Positions 1 to 11,480 of a DNA stretch of 64,000 nucleotides are shown here, piece by piece (positions within the stretch are counted from its first letter, which is position 1; each line of letters opens with the position of its first letter). The translations under genes and the position numbers were made by a program. The DNA lies in the NCBI GenBank assembly GCA_022702705.1, contig CM040423.1, positions 39,949,392 through 40,013,391 of the forward strand, given 5' to 3'. The stretch comes from Papilionanthe hookeriana x Papilionanthe teres (Eukaryota > Streptophyta > Magnoliopsida > Asparagales > Orchidaceae). The notes under the pieces are model-generated. The model was not told the DNA's origin and did no database searches. It saw only the letters and a list, made by a program, of their open reading frames with translations.

Positions 1-350
1 CCTCAGAAGGCACAGGTACATCAAAGACCTGGGAAAGCAATAAGCCTCAGAAGACACATGTACACTCAAAGACCTCAAACAACTATAGGCCTCAGAAGGC
101 ACACGTACATCAAAGACTTCAGAAGGCTAGAAGCCTCAGAAGGCACATGTACACTCAAAGACCTCAGTAGGCTACAAGCCTCAGAAGGCACAGGTACACT
201 CAATGACCTCAGAAGGCTACAAGCCTCAGAAGGCACAGGTACACTCAAAGACCTTAGTAGGCTACAAGCCTCTGAAGGCACGGATACATCAAAGACCTCA
301 GAAGTCTACAAGCCTCGGATGGTACCAGTTCATTTCAAGCTCCTATAAGG
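1..350. repeat. 45-bp minisatellite
   Basis: About eight head-to-tail units, each starting CCTCAGAAGGCACA, begin near 1, 45, 90, 134, 179, 224, 269 and 313. Spacing is 44-45 bp and the units degenerate towards the right end. The unit is a multiple of three, so both strands stay open as 15-residue peptide repeats. I see no gene signal around it. The left edge of the window cuts the array. Confidence 0.9.
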
Positions 351-779
351 CATAAGCCCGAAAGGGGATAACCTCCGAAGACGAGCCACAAAAGGTAAAT
401 GATTCATCATTTTATAAAGTGTGTGCTAACTTAAATTGCGGAGTTTTGCACAATTAAGAAGCCATAACAACCATCAAAGCAACAAAGAAATACATTGTTA
501 TCATCTACAATTGTCACATCAAAAGATTAAAAAGGTTATGAATACTAACATATTCATATACAAGGGCTACAACAAGTCAGTTCATCTTCAATTAGAGTCG
601 GCATCGCCTTCCTAAAATTCTAGTACTTTTGATGATCATCAAGAGGTCTTCAGATATCGCCACCACATAAGCATGAAAAACCCCTTCTCATGGCATGGCG
701 GAAAAAATACAACATTTCATCATCACCTTCAGAACGTGCAAGAGCGGCATGAGAATCTTCTCCAGAATACGCGACATCA
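351..779. other. No gene seen
   Basis: Mixed-composition DNA linking the 45-bp minisatellite to the GC-rich repeat. There is no long ORF, no recognisable domain and no clear repeat. It may belong to the same decayed element as its neighbours, but nothing shows this directly. Confidence 0.5.
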
Positions 780-1565
780 AGTACACAATCTGCGATGATC
801 CACCGCAACACGTCGTCGCGACGCCCCGCCGCTACGCTTTGTGTCGCCCCGTCGCAACGCTCCACCGCAACGTGTCTTCGTGACGCTCCGCCGCAACGCG
901 TCGTCCTGAAGGCCCGCCGCGACACTCCTCCACAATACGTCACCGTAATGCACCGATGCCCCTCCGCAATGCATCGCCGTCACGCATCACCGTAACTCTC
1001 CATTACAACGGGTCGTCTTGACGCACCGCTGCAATGCGACATTTTGCGGCAATGCGTCGCCTCAGCGACACGTCGCGATGCGCCACCTCAACACGTCGTT
1101 GTCTTGTGTCGCGCCACCACGACTCGCCTTCGCAACACTCCGTCGCAACGCGTCGCCCTGACGCCCCACCGCGACGCTCCGCCACAATACGCCCCGGTGA
1201 CACGACTTCGCAATACTAAGCCACAACGCGTCACCCCCGACGCATCACCGTGACACACCGCTGCAATGCGACACTTCGTGGCAACGTGTCGCCGCAACGG
1301 CCGCTACAACGCGCCACCACGACTCTTCGCCGCAAAGTTGCTACATTGTGCCGCTTAAACACTTCACCGGGACACTTCGCCGCAACGCTTCGTCGAGACG
1401 CTTCTCCGCAACTCTTCACCGCGACTCTTCACCGCAACACTTTGCTGCAACTCTACACCGCAACACTTTGCCGCAATTCTACACCGCAACACTTGGTCGC
1501 AATTCTTCACTGCATCTCTTCGCCGCAATTCTTTGCTTCTGCGCAACTCTTCTCCACAACACGGG
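780..1565. repeat. GC-rich degenerate tandem repeat
   Basis: A long run of diverged copies of a short GC-rich word of the type CGCCGCAACGC followed by variable GTC/CTT-rich text, roughly 30 bp apart. It is far more GC-rich than the flanks. Several overlapping ORFs exist on both strands in different frames, which is what a GC-rich repeat produces, so no protein is called. A TATA-like palindrome follows at 1613-1626. Confidence 0.75.
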
Positions 1566-1612
1566 GTGGTTTTCTACCTTACCTCACCGTGATTCTTACC
1601 TCATCCATGGCA

Positions 1613-1626
1613 CTCTATTTATAGAG
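1613..1626 (-). promoter_or_regulatory. TATA-like box facing the GC-rich repeat
   Basis: CTCTATTTATAGAG reads as CTCTATAAATAGAG on the minus strand, a good TATA box pointing into the GC-rich repeat at 780-1565. It could be the promoter of a decayed LTR. It is also nearly palindromic, so the direction is not certain. Confidence 0.3.
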
Positions 1627-1826
1627 CTGAGATGAGACAAAACATTTAAAAGTAATAATAATGATAACTTTTCATTTTATATTCCTTTGATCTTTCAAAT
1701 TCCACATTTATAACATGAAATCAATTGGGATCATTAAAGAAAAAAACTTTTCATTTCATATTCTCTTGATATTTCAAATTCCACATTTATAATATAAAAC
1801 TAATTGAAAAAAAAACAGTTTATATA

Positions 1827-1861
<35 letters not shown>

Positions 1862-2305
1862 TGTTATCTGCTCAAATTATAAAAGCCTCTTCGAATTTCT
1901 ATATGTTATCTGCTCAACGTCTGTCTCTTTGAATTCTTAATTATATGCTCAAATTATAAACGTATTCCTCTATGTTATAATTCCTATATGTTATGTGCTC
2001 AATACCTCTTTGAATTTCTAATTATTAGCTCAATTTCAATACCAGTTAAGCCTTATTATTATATAAACAAGCGAACAAATATATATAACATTTTGTCTAT
2101 TTGGTCCCCCTCCATCTTCCCGTCGTTTGCTATTCCTACTTTATTTGCATTAATGTTATATCAGTTATCCATGAGGCTTAGTAAAGTGAATTAAAATATT
2201 GTTAAACCAATATGATGGCGGGACAGAACAAAGAAATGTATATGGAAACATTTAGAAAATGTCACGTAAAAGCTTTTATTCACACACACACACACACACA
2301 CACAC

Positions 2306-2341
<36 letters not shown>

Positions 2342-2436
2342 TATTTATTTATATACATTCATACATGCATATATACATAAACTTCAGATCAGATCTGGAT
2401 ATTTTCATACGATAAAAATAATCTCGCCCGAAAATA
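1627..2436. other. AT-rich spacer with microsatellites
   Basis: No gene is visible. It holds a (TA)n run near 1820-1857, a compound (CA)n-(TA)n microsatellite at 2281-2336, and two near-identical stretches around 1660-1700 and 1750-1790 (CTTTTCATTT... TCAAATTCCACATTTATAA), a short local duplication. Confidence 0.6.
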
Positions 2437-3490
2437 GGGGGGCAACTGATACGCCACCATCAAATTTTCATCATCCGGCACAGATCTCGAGACATAACAC
2501 GAATCTTGATGCAATCTATTGAGCAAGAAAGGTTCAAATCCTAACAAAAAGTCATCCGGAAGCTCCGATTTCAGCAAACTTATAGTCAAGTGACCGGCTC
2601 GAAGAGATGAGCCAATGGTATCAAAGTTAGAATAATTCGAGTCAAATCAGTCGAGATCAAGTCAATAAATCAACATTGGAAGATTTTCGGACATATTTGG
2701 AAGGTCGAATGGATGCCGAGCACTAGCGAGCCCATACTCGAATCGAGCATCTCGACAAGACGAATCCAACGAGCCCAAGATTACTCGATATCCGACAACG
2801 TTAAGGCCATCAAATGCCTCTTAAACGTCGTACGATCGAAGGAGCGCTTTCGAGCCGTTCGAGCAAAATAATGCATTACGTGCGTGCCCGAAGTCATAAA
2901 TAGACCTCAACTCTCACATGAAATGGGAGGAGGCTATAGAGAGCACGAGGCGCTCGACGAGAAGCTGCAGCTTAACATCGCAGCCGACCGCCGCCGACCG
3001 CCGCCGACCACCGCCGACCACCGCAGACCGCCATCGACCACTGCCGACCGCCGTCGACCACTGTCGACCTCCAACACCGTCGACCTCGGTCACCGTCGAC
3101 CTCTGTCACCGTCGACCCCGGTCACTGTCGACCTCTGTTGACCTCGGTCATCGTCGACCTCCATCACTGTCGACCTCCGTCCTCGTCGACCTCTGTCACC
3201 ATGAACCTCCGCTAATTATTGTCAATCACCAGTCGACATTGTAGTGCGAAGCATACTGATTACACTTCTCCGGTACGTAGGACGGGGATTTTTGTAATCA
3301 TCGATCAATAGTAGATTCTGCACGCGGTTGCGAAGCAGCCCGTGCTTTTCCCTTACGGGTTTTCCACGTAAAAACTTCTGGAGTCGTCACTGCTTATTTC
3401 TTTTTTCATCTGTGTGTGTGCTGAATTTTTGTGCAACGCTAAGACGATAATCAGTTACTCTACTGCCGCGAATTTTCTAGCACGCATCAA
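2437..3490 (+). mobile_element. Probable LTR of a Ty3/gypsy-type retrotransposon
   Basis: A purine run (AAAATAGGGGGGCAAC, about 2432-2447) looks like a polypurine tract and is followed by TGATACG, a plausible LTR start. A TATA-like CATAAATAG lies near 2895. A U5-like stretch with TTACGGGTTTTCCACGTAAAAA lies near 3352, and a possible CA end at about 3488. The interior carries a GTCGACC-rich tandem array at 2985-3200. No partner LTR or coding region is visible, so it is a solo or truncated LTR. The boundaries are inferred. Confidence 0.5.
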
Positions 3491-3909
3491 TGTTAACAGG
3501 CAATGAGGAATAATATGCAATAAGAACTATACGACAGTGGTTTTAACAGCCTTTGGTCTATAAATATCCTGTTAGCACCAAAATTCAAGGAAAATTTACA
3601 TTTTTTTTTATATCTGGCTAAATTTATGTCAAATCCTACTTAAATCCATTAATTCAATTGGCTCCATCAGAACATAATGGAGCAGTACACTAATTTCAAT
3701 AAAAAACTAAAGCAGAAACTCACTGGCTTACCCCACAAGACAAAGCAGAAATCTTTGAATAAGGTTACAAAGGGAACAAGGGAATCAGCCCATTTGTGCT
3801 GTGCATTCAAAATCAAAAGAAAGGAAAATTAACATGCACACCAGACAAGATAGTAAATCAGGTTGAAAAGAAAAAAAAAGTCCGCCACATGAAAAAACCC
3901 TCAAAGCTG
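3491..3909. other. No gene seen
   Basis: AT-rich sequence between the LTR and the Harbinger transposase relic. It probably includes the 3' flank or terminal part of the Harbinger element, but I could not identify a convincing terminal inverted repeat. Confidence 0.4.
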
Positions 3910-5272
3910 TTAAGTGTCATTGTGGATAATGTCGTCTGCTATTCGCTCCCTCAAAGTTGTCATCTCCGATGCACCTTCACAATCTTCGGTGTGTGCTTCA
4001 AGCGATGTCATGTCAAGTTGTGGTATGTTACGTCCCACGTGAAATTCAAATGCGTCGGGTGTGATCTGTAGCGAATCTTGTTCAACCACTGCAAATTCTC
4101 CATCCGATCTTGAGTGATGCCGTCGGATGAAGTTGTGTAGTGTCATTGTGACTACTACTATCTGCATCTTTTTTGGAAATGGGTAATTAGGCATATCACG
4201 TAATATAACTCATTTCTTCTTCCATACTCCGAAGGCTCTCTCGATCACACTGCGTAAGAATTAATGTCTTTTATTGAAACATTCTTTCTTGCATCGTGCC
4301 GCTCCATTTGATCTTTCAAAATCAGGGATATGGTACTTTGTATCTGGATATGGTTTTAGATACCCCCTTTATAAGGAATATCCGACATCGACCAAATAGT
4401 ACATACATGTTCAGTTAAGTTAATTAGCAATAGAATTATGAAATGATACGTACTTGTTACATACACTTACCTAGAGGTGGATGAGGGAAACCATTTCTTA
4501 GATTTCTGGTGGCAGACCTGAAAATACGGCTATCATGTGCGCTACCTTCCCATCCAGCCATTACAAAGGTGAAACATATGTTGAAATTACACACGGCTAT
4601 TACATTTTGTGTTGGGGATCCACAGCGTCTGATGTAAGCAACCTTTTCTGAGCAGGCAGTCTTGCATCGACATGTGTTCCATTAATAACTCCAATATAGT
4701 ATTGTTTTGGAGGAATTACTCCATCAGCATTTATATCATTATTGTACATTAATTTGATGTTAAAAAAATACCTTAAAGAACGACATGTATCGAGGGTCAT
4801 TTGCAATATGTGTGGGAATGTACTGGAACGTTGGATCCTCAGGTTTAACTACCTGGTGTGCCAAGCTCACTAGTGCATTCAAACCAATTGAGAAATATCT
4901 GTTGATGGTCTCCGAGGAATGTTGAAATCGCTTCATAGCTAATCTAATGGATTCGTTATGGGATAAAATATATAGGGTAATCGCTAACATCTCTCTTGTC
5001 GTCGTTCTTCTAAAGTCGTATAACCCATGGTTGTTCCGAAGTTCAGTAAGTAGGCCGAGAAATATCTCTTTCGTCATACGAAACATGTTGGCAAATCGTG
5101 TAGGGTGACCCCATAATAACTCACCAACCCATCTATCTTCAATATAACTCGATGTCATACAGGGTGTTCTATCAACGTATGTATGATAGTAATGGTAGAG
5201 TAAGGCAAGCAGGAGAGCGACTTTGATGTTGTGGCTAACTTGTTCTTCATCCATTATACGAAATCTCAACAT
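3910..5272 (-). pseudogene. PIF/Harbinger transposase (HARBI1-like), broken
   Basis: This encodes a cut-and-paste DNA transposase of the DDE_Tnp_4 nuclease type, read right to left. The N-terminal part (5272-4760) is a clean 170-residue frame with RWVGELLWGHPTRF and ILSHNESIR, typical of plant HARBI1-like proteins. It ends at MSFFK, where an intron is expected. The frame resumes at about 4700 with IGVINGTHVDARLP, then AGWEGSAHDSRIF (about 4530), YLVDVGYSL (about 4390), SVIERAFGVWKK (about 4230) and a C-terminal TLHNFIRRH. The first catalytic Asp of the usual IDGTH motif is Asn here. Stops and frameshifts break the central and C-terminal parts, and no good splice acceptor follows the MSFFK donor. 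Its partner ORF lies upstream at 5525-5990. The element looks dead. Confidence 0.88.
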
Positions 5273-5524
5273 TAGTTATTTTTTAAAGATCAATAAAAAT
5301 AACATGAGTCAATTGTAGCGATACATTGATAGTGGAATGGAGGGTGTGAACATCAAAATATAATATAATAAAAGATATACGAATGTGCCTCCATTGAAAA
5401 ACAGTAAACAATTCAATACAATAAATAATACAAATATCCGTAGTAAATAGAATCTAAACGCCAAAAGTATTCAATCTTTCATGAAAGAGCGCAAGTAATT
5501 AAGCTAGAATTCTGGGTCTAAACT

Positions 5525-5990
5525 CTAAAAAAACTGTGTCCGACTTGAGTTTCCAAGCACCTTAACATATTTCAAATACATATCTTTGTCTTCCTTAATA
5601 CCAGGATGTGCATTAAGGAGCTCAATACATTCCTTAATTGAGTTGTCCTTTGTTGTTTCAGACGTAGCTTTGCATGTTTCAAGGATTGTCTCTATGGTAC
5701 CTTTGAGGAATGCCACTCCTTTTTTTTTTCCATTGCGGGACGCTTTGTCCCACTGGTGGATTGAACATATGTGTTGATTTGGCTGGGCCCTTCTCCTGAA
5801 TCACCAATATGCTCGATTTCAATGTTCGGTTGTGAGTTGTCAAATGCTTGGTCATTTGGTGTAAAAGCATGGGCTCCCGTTGCAACAACCTCAGTGAACA
5901 TAACATCCAACTTCTCCTCCAGAATAGGATTAATGCCGTTCAATTTGAATTTTTTTGCTGCTGGGACTACCTGTAATATTAGAACAATTT
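5525..5990 (-). pseudogene. Harbinger ORF1: Myb/SANT-like protein, C-terminal part
   Basis: This is a decayed reading frame on the same strand as, and upstream of, the Harbinger transposase. One frame (5943-5692) holds an acidic, low-complexity linker with TFTEV-like and NIEIEHIGDSGEGPSQ segments. A second frame (5716-5525) carries the conserved tail seen in plant Myb/SANT-like proteins (residues resembling IKEC...L..HPGI...DMYLKYVKVLGN). The two are offset by a frameshift at a poly-A/T run near 5715-5730. In PIF/Harbinger elements this second protein binds DNA and helps the transposase. The N-terminal Myb-like domain is not recognisable upstream. Assignment rests on the tail motif and the neighbour. 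Confidence 0.7.
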
Positions 5991-5999
5991 CGTTGTAAA

Positions 6000-6897
6000 T
6001 TCATTTGAATGTCGTAATGTATGCAATAAGTAATCTGAGATTTGTTTTTACCTTTAATCTCTCAGCCTGCCAAACTTCTGATGCATCAATTTTAATTCTT
6101 ATAGATGCACCAAAGTGTTATATAAATAGAGCATTTACATACATAACACATAATTCTTATATATTTATATATTCCGCATCTAAAATTTAATATATACACT
6201 CATGATTTCAAATTTGTATTATCACATAAAATTAATATTATTATTACTTTTTAAATATGAAATATGAGAAAAAATTATTGTTAAATACATTTTCATGGGT
6301 ATATTTAAAGCAAAGAAGTGTTATACATTTAAGATGCATTTATGTATATGACGCACAATTCGTATATACATATTTCACAACTAAACTTCCGTATCTATAT
6401 ACATAGCTTTCAAATCTTTAATATCACATCAAAAAGAAGTAATACTATTATTATTTTTTAAACGTAAAATATATTTTTTCATGCATAAATTTATAATATA
6501 ATTGGACAATGTTCTATATATAATTAATTCTTTCTATAAATTTTAAGAGCATTGAAAAAATAATGATGCATAACTATTTATTTAGATCATTTTTTAAAAA
6601 AAGGCATTTGCAAACATACCACATAAATCTTATGTATTTGCATTATTGCATATTCATATTTAACAACTAAATATTCATAGACTCAAAGTACTAAAGTGTA
6701 ATATATGTAAATATTAAATATATAAGAATTATGTGCTATGTATATATTATAACATATTTTTTATATATTTATATATCTCAAACCTAAATATTCATATTTA
6801 CACAAATATAGTACTCAAATATTTAGTATCACAAAGAAAAAATCTTATACCGACAATATATCACATAAAAATTAACTTATACCTCAAAGATATCAAA

Positions 6898-6962
<65 letters not shown>

Positions 6963-7330
6963 ATGAAACATATTTAATGTCACATATGTATGATAAAAGA
7001 TATCAAAAAATATATATGATAAAAGATATTTAATACCTAAAAGATGTTTAATACCTAAAAGATGTTTAATATCACATAATAATTATCTTATACCTGACAG
7101 ACATCAAAAAAGATGTTTAATATCACATAATAATTATCTTATACCTAAAAGATGTTTAATATCACATAACAATTATATATCAGATAATTGCGTTAACGTA
7201 AATGTAAATAATTCTCATATATTGATACCAATAATATTTTCATAAACATATTTAATAAATAATTTCTCAAGATTCATGTTACATTAATGTCAACAAACTC
7301 TATCATATTGTTATTAATTCAATAAAATTA
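6000..7330. other. AT-rich spacer with short repeats
   Basis: There is no gene. From about 6145 it holds decayed pieces resembling the abundant CATTTACATAC MITE family (for example GCATTTACATACATAACACA near 6130). A perfect (TA)n array occupies 6899-6960. A tandem repeat with units of about 50 bp (AAGATGTTTAATATCACATAATAATTATC-type) occupies about 7030-7170. Confidence 0.6.
6899..6960. repeat. (TA)n microsatellite
   Basis: An uninterrupted run of about 30 TA dinucleotides. It is likely length-polymorphic. Confidence 0.95.
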
Positions 7331-7354
7331 TTCAAAAGCAGCAAATAGAAGTAA

Positions 7355-7363
7355 TATAAATAG
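7355..7363 (+). promoter_or_regulatory. TATA box of the BAHD acyltransferase gene
   Basis: TATAAATAG sits 81 bp upstream of the ATG at 7444. The CA-rich leader after it (ACAAACAACAACATC, about 7398-7412) is typical of plant 5' untranslated regions. A TSS about 30 bp downstream of the box would give a leader of about 55 nt. Confidence 0.6.
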
Positions 7364-7443
7364 CCCCCAACCCCCTTAACCCAATCCCTCACATCCACAA
7401 ACAACAACATCAAATTAAATCAATAAAAAAAGAGGGGGAAAAA

Positions 7444-9558
7444 ATGGCCAGCAGCAAAGATTACACGGTGAGGATATGCAGGAAAGAAACAATCTCAGCC
7501 GCACTTCCATTTCAGGAGCATTGGCTCTCTCTCTCCAACCTCGACCTTCTTCTTCCTCCGATGGACGTCGGAGTCTTCTTCATATACGCGAAGCCCCCAT
7601 TAGAGAGCTCCTATTCTACCTTCGCTTCTCAGGTCATCGATTTGAAGGCCTCCCTTGCTAAGTCTTTGGTAACTTACTATCCGTTTGCCGGCGAAGTGGT
7701 GAGCAATTCAATGGGAGAGCCGGAGCTGCTCTGTAATAATCGAGGTGTAGAGTTCATTGAAGCGTTTGCTGACATCGAGATTGCAGAGCTTGATTTTCAT
7801 AAAGCGGATCAGAGCTTTGAGGGGAAGCTTGTGCCCAACCAAAAGGGCGGAGTGCTTATTGTTCAGGTACGTTACATATATATATATATATATATGTATT
7901 AGTTTTGCCGTATATATATTATTTTTCTTTGTTTATAATATGTATTTTTATTGTTTTTTAAAATTTTTTTGATGAAAAAAATATATATTTTTTCATTTAA
8001 AATTTGTATGTATATGAATACGAAAAAATCTTACATACAGAGTCCGGAAGCAATTCTTCGTCCGGGCTCCAATAGAATCTCGCCACGTGTACATGTTCAG
8101 ACCCACATAAAAATAACGAAAAGACGCCAATAACACCCAATAACTCTGCGGTGTTATTTGTGTGATCTTCCTTGCGGTGTTACCAACATCGTTCACAGTT
8201 ATTGTGAAGTTATTGGAATTGTTTTGCACGGGTAATTGCGATGTTACCACAATATTATTTGTGTTGTCCTCCAGGCGGTGCTATTGGCGATAATCGCTAT
8301 GGTGTTATTCGAGTTGTTTTACGGGATTATTGAAGCAAAACTGCTGTGTTATTTGTGTAGTCCTTCGGGCAGTGTTATTGGCGTTGTTTACTGGTGGTAT
8401 TGTTGTGTTATTGTTTTGTTATTAGAGTTATTTTGCAATAACACAATAATAAATGCATTTTCGTAATTTTTTATGTGGACTCAGTCATATACACGTGATA
8501 AGATTTTATTAGAGTCCGGACACAGAGCTTGGTTCAGACGGCATACCTAACATTTTTGCTATGAATACAGGGACTCGATGCCCAATGTCCTCTCATTCTC
8601 TTATATATTATCAATAGTAATTAAACCATCAAAATATTTATGTGTCCTAATTTGCCAGGCGACAGAGATGAAGTGTGGTGGAATGGTATTAGGCTGCACA
8701 TTCGATCACCGCATAGCTGACGGCTACTCCTTCAACATGTTCCTCATCAGCTAGTCGGAAATAGGTTCAGGCGAACAAATTTCAACCAACCCAACCTTTT
8801 GCCGCTCACTTCTTAGCCCACATCGACCTCCCCTCCGCTTCGAACCTTCAGTCGACCGCTTCTTCGCCCCCATTTCTCAGCTCCCAGCACCGACTAATTA
8901 CCTAAATCGCATAAGCCGCATTTACTACATCACCGCCACCAGTATCGACCGCCTTCAAAAAATAGTGACGGAAGGCGGCCAGCGAAGGACAAAGCTCGAG
9001 GCATTTACAGCCTATTTGTGGAGATTAGTCGGGCAAGCAGCAGGAAGACAAGTGAGTCAAATGGGGGTCGTAGTAGATGGTCGGAAACACCTAGGGTTAG
9101 CAATGGATGCTTATTTCGGGAACGTAGTGTCGTTCCCTTATGAGTCAGGGGATGTGGGGAACAAGGACCTGAAGGAGATTGTTGAAATTGTGAATGGATT
9201 AATTGTGGCGGCGGCGAGGGAGGACCATTTTAGGGGATTGGTGGATTGGGTGGAGGTTAAGAGGCCGGAGACGGTGGGGCCTAAGGTTTATCTGGAGGAA
9301 GGGTGGTCGGTGGTGGTGTCATCGGGGAGGGGGTTTCCGGTGAGGGAGATGGAGTTTGGGTGGGGGAAGGCTTTGTTTGGATCCTGCTATTTTCCCTGGA
9401 AGGGGAATGCAGGGTATGTTATGCCGGTGATGGACAGGAGAGGAGTTGGGGATTGGGTGGTTTATGCATATTTGTCCAGTGAGATTGTGAAAATTATAGA
9501 AGATGATCCTAATGCATTTTTTGAGCCGCTTACTGCTGATTATTTGGGGATAAAATGA
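7444..9558 (+). pseudogene. BAHD acyltransferase, coniferyl alcohol acyltransferase-like, with one in-frame stop
   Basis: BAHD enzymes move an acyl group from acyl-CoA to alcohols or amines in the cytosol. The nearest family I recognise is coniferyl alcohol acyltransferase, which feeds volatile phenylpropene synthesis. There are two exons: 7444-7866 and 8659-9558, with a phase-0 GT-AG intron, giving 440 codons (normal BAHD length). Visible motifs are the N-terminal QEHWLSLSNLDLLLPP, the catalytic HRIAD (His158, Asp162) and EFGWG (373-377, in place of the usual DFGWG). The start codon lies in a good context (AAAAAATGGC) after a TATA box. Codon 173 is TAG (8752-8754), where relatives have Trp after LIS. 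The frame stays open and family-like for another 267 codons, so this is a very recent nonsense change, an allele, or a base-call error. If real, the truncated protein lacks the C-terminal half and EFGWG. The intron carries a 462-bp inverted-repeat element. Confidence 0.92.
8060..8521. mobile_element. MITE with ~60-bp inverted ends, in the BAHD intron
   Basis: The left end (GTCCGGGCTCCAATAGAATC, then CCACGTGTACATG and CCCACATAAAAAT) matches the reverse complement of the right end (GTCCGGACTCTAATAAAATC, then CACGTGTATATG and TCCACATAAAAAAT) over about 60 bp. The interior is built from GTTATT/GTGTTATTG words. There is no coding capacity. It makes up over half of the 792-bp intron. I found no clean target-site duplication. 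Confidence 0.8.
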
Positions 9559-9582
9559 CGCTGACCCGTCGTTGGTTAATAA

Positions 9583-9832
9583 GGGAAATTTACATGCTGC
9601 CCATGTAATTTATATGTATTTGCATGAAACACCTAAATGTTGATATTTATGTTTATAATGTTTTGGTATCCTAAACCTATGCTTGGAAAATATGTATCCT
9701 CTTTTATGAAGTTAATAATAATAGTGCCCTTTATGTTATGTTAAAATTTGAGTGTTGTGTATGTAAATATGAAAGTTTGGGTGTTATATATGTGAACACA
9801 TGAGAAATTTGTGGTATATATGTAAATGCTCC
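9583..9832. mobile_element. Family-1 MITE copy, 24 bp after the BAHD stop
   Basis: The ends GGGAAATTTACATGC and GTAAATGCTCC form an inverted repeat. The flanks GGTTAATAA (9574-9582) and AATTAATAA (9833-9841) match at 7 of 9 bases, as expected for an old 9-bp target duplication. The internal GTTATATATGTGAAC...GGTATATATGTAAATG text matches the other family-1 copies. It probably lies in the 3' UTR or at the polyadenylation region of the BAHD gene. Confidence 0.8.
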
Positions 9833-10056
9833 AATTAATAAATCTTGATAGTTTATCTTTGGTTTTTGGAAGGTATAATTATTTAATTTTCTCTATAATG
9901 TATGTGTTCAGGGCTGTCAAAACAAGTGACTCGTTAAGAAACTCATGTTCGAGTCAAACACAAACAGTTTTTGTTTTCGATATATAAGCGAGTCGAACCC
10001 AAACATAGATTTGTTCGTTTGTGTTCAGCTCATTTTGACTCGACATTCTAATTATC

Positions 10057-10146
<90 letters not shown>

Positions 10147-10665
10147 ATGAGTAGTGTATTTAAAAAAATAAATTGACCACAAAGCTACAATGATTTATAA
10201 TGGATTTCAATTATTAATTTTAAAATAAATCAAATATATTAAATTATATTTAAATGATGTTTTCATATAAACAATAAGATTTAAATCTTGTACCAACTCT
10301 TAATATTTTATGATTGCATGATTATGATTGTCAGAACGACTCTTTGTTCGCGAACAGTTCGTGTTCGGCTCGTTTACTCCCTAAGCAAACGAGCCGAACA
10401 CAAACACACTTTTTGTATTTCAAATATAAAAGAGCAGAAATATTTCTTAACGAGCCAGCTCGTGTTCGGCTTGTTACACCACAGGTTAATGTGTTTGAAT
10501 ATTTTTTAACGAGCCGACCACGAACAATGATATTCTTATATCAAAATTGAATTAATTTTTTTTATTTATCTGTTTTCAATTTGATTTTTTTTTTATTTCA
10601 TGTAATTTATTGACTAATATATTCTCTCTTAAATAATTGTAGTAAGATGAGCAACATGTCTTTAG
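9833..10665. mobile_element. Degraded hAT-like MITE (CGAGCCGAACACGAAC family) with (TA)n insertion
   Basis: From about 9912 (AGGGCTGTCAAAAC) to about 10530 there are repeated, mutually inverted words related to GAGCCGAACACGAAC (10358-10408, 10450-10475, 10508-10530). A perfect (TA)n array of about 85 bp occupies 10060-10144. The start resembles the better preserved copy at 30205-30693. No gene is visible. Confidence 0.6.
10060..10144. repeat. (TA)n microsatellite
   Basis: About 42 uninterrupted TA units inside the hAT-like MITE remnant. Confidence 0.95.
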
Positions 10666-10946
10666 GTAAGTCCGGACGAGTTTTGTCGTTGCGGACAACA
10701 ACACTGCACGTGTCAGAATGGTCGTTTATCCACACAAAAAGTTGCAAATCAACAGTTTTCCAAACGCACAAACCAAACAACTAAACAGTTTATCTAAATC
10801 AAAGACGAAATTATCATTAATCTATAAACAATTATATATCAGTTGTTTTAAAAACACACAAACCAAACAGCCAGATAGTTTTTCCGGATCAGCTGTTGAT
10901 CAACGACTTATTTGAATAAGCTGCAGCTGCCCCAAACAGGCCTTGT
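10666..10946. mobile_element. MITE of the AGCTGCAGCTGCCCCAAACAGG family
   Basis: Ends at about 10946 with AAGCTGCAGCTGCCCCAAAC. The interior has repeated ACACACAAACCAAACA and TCAGCTGTTGATCAACGACT blocks. The same blocks occur inverted at 15459-15745, which supports a dispersed element. Target duplication not found. Confidence 0.55.
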
Positions 10947-11219
10947 ACTATGATCTTTAAACGTTGGTGGGTGATTTGTTCAGTAAATTATAATGTTTTG
11001 TTTTATTTTATTTTCTATTAGTAGAATTTACATACATATCACTCATTTCTTATTATTTATAACATATCTTATTCATAGCAATCTCTCTAATGATAAAAAA
11101 AAAAAAAAGTGAACAGAATTTTTCATTGAGATCATGATCATAACAAATATTTTGATTCTGATTTTTTACCTTTTTCATATGCATATGCATAAATAAAGTC
11201 CCATTGGTTCTTACAATAA

Positions 11220-11480
11220 AATAATAGTGTAAAAAATAATCCTTGAATATTTATATGGGACAATTTTATTCCCACAATTATATAACTTTATATAACTGTC
11301 AATTTAGTCCTCAAGTCTCTTTTATTTATTTTTATTGAAATAGTCCATATGAAGGATTATTATTGTTCAACTTTAAAATAGTCGGGAAATATTTTGACAT
11401 TTCTATAAACTCTGGGATTAAAATTTTTTCGCTTAAATAGTCATGGACTAATTTAGCACTTTACTTTACAATAAAATCAA
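11220..11480. mobile_element. MITE of the 'AAAATAGTCC' family, degraded
   Basis: Contains GTCAATTTAGTCCTCAAGTCTC, GAAATAGTCC and AAAATAGTCG words in both orientations, the same vocabulary as the copies at 22229-22453 and 40190-40430. Boundaries are approximate. Confidence 0.5.

Noticed and set aside
650..1635. Many overlapping ORFs of 60-124 codons in the GC-rich repeat
   Set aside because: They occur on both strands and in several frames with Arg/Thr/Ser-rich repeats; this is composition, not coding.
2610..2626. TGGTATCAAAG, resembling the primer-binding site for initiator Met tRNA
   Set aside because: Three mismatches or so to the usual site and it falls inside the proposed LTR; no LTR end fits in front of it with confidence.
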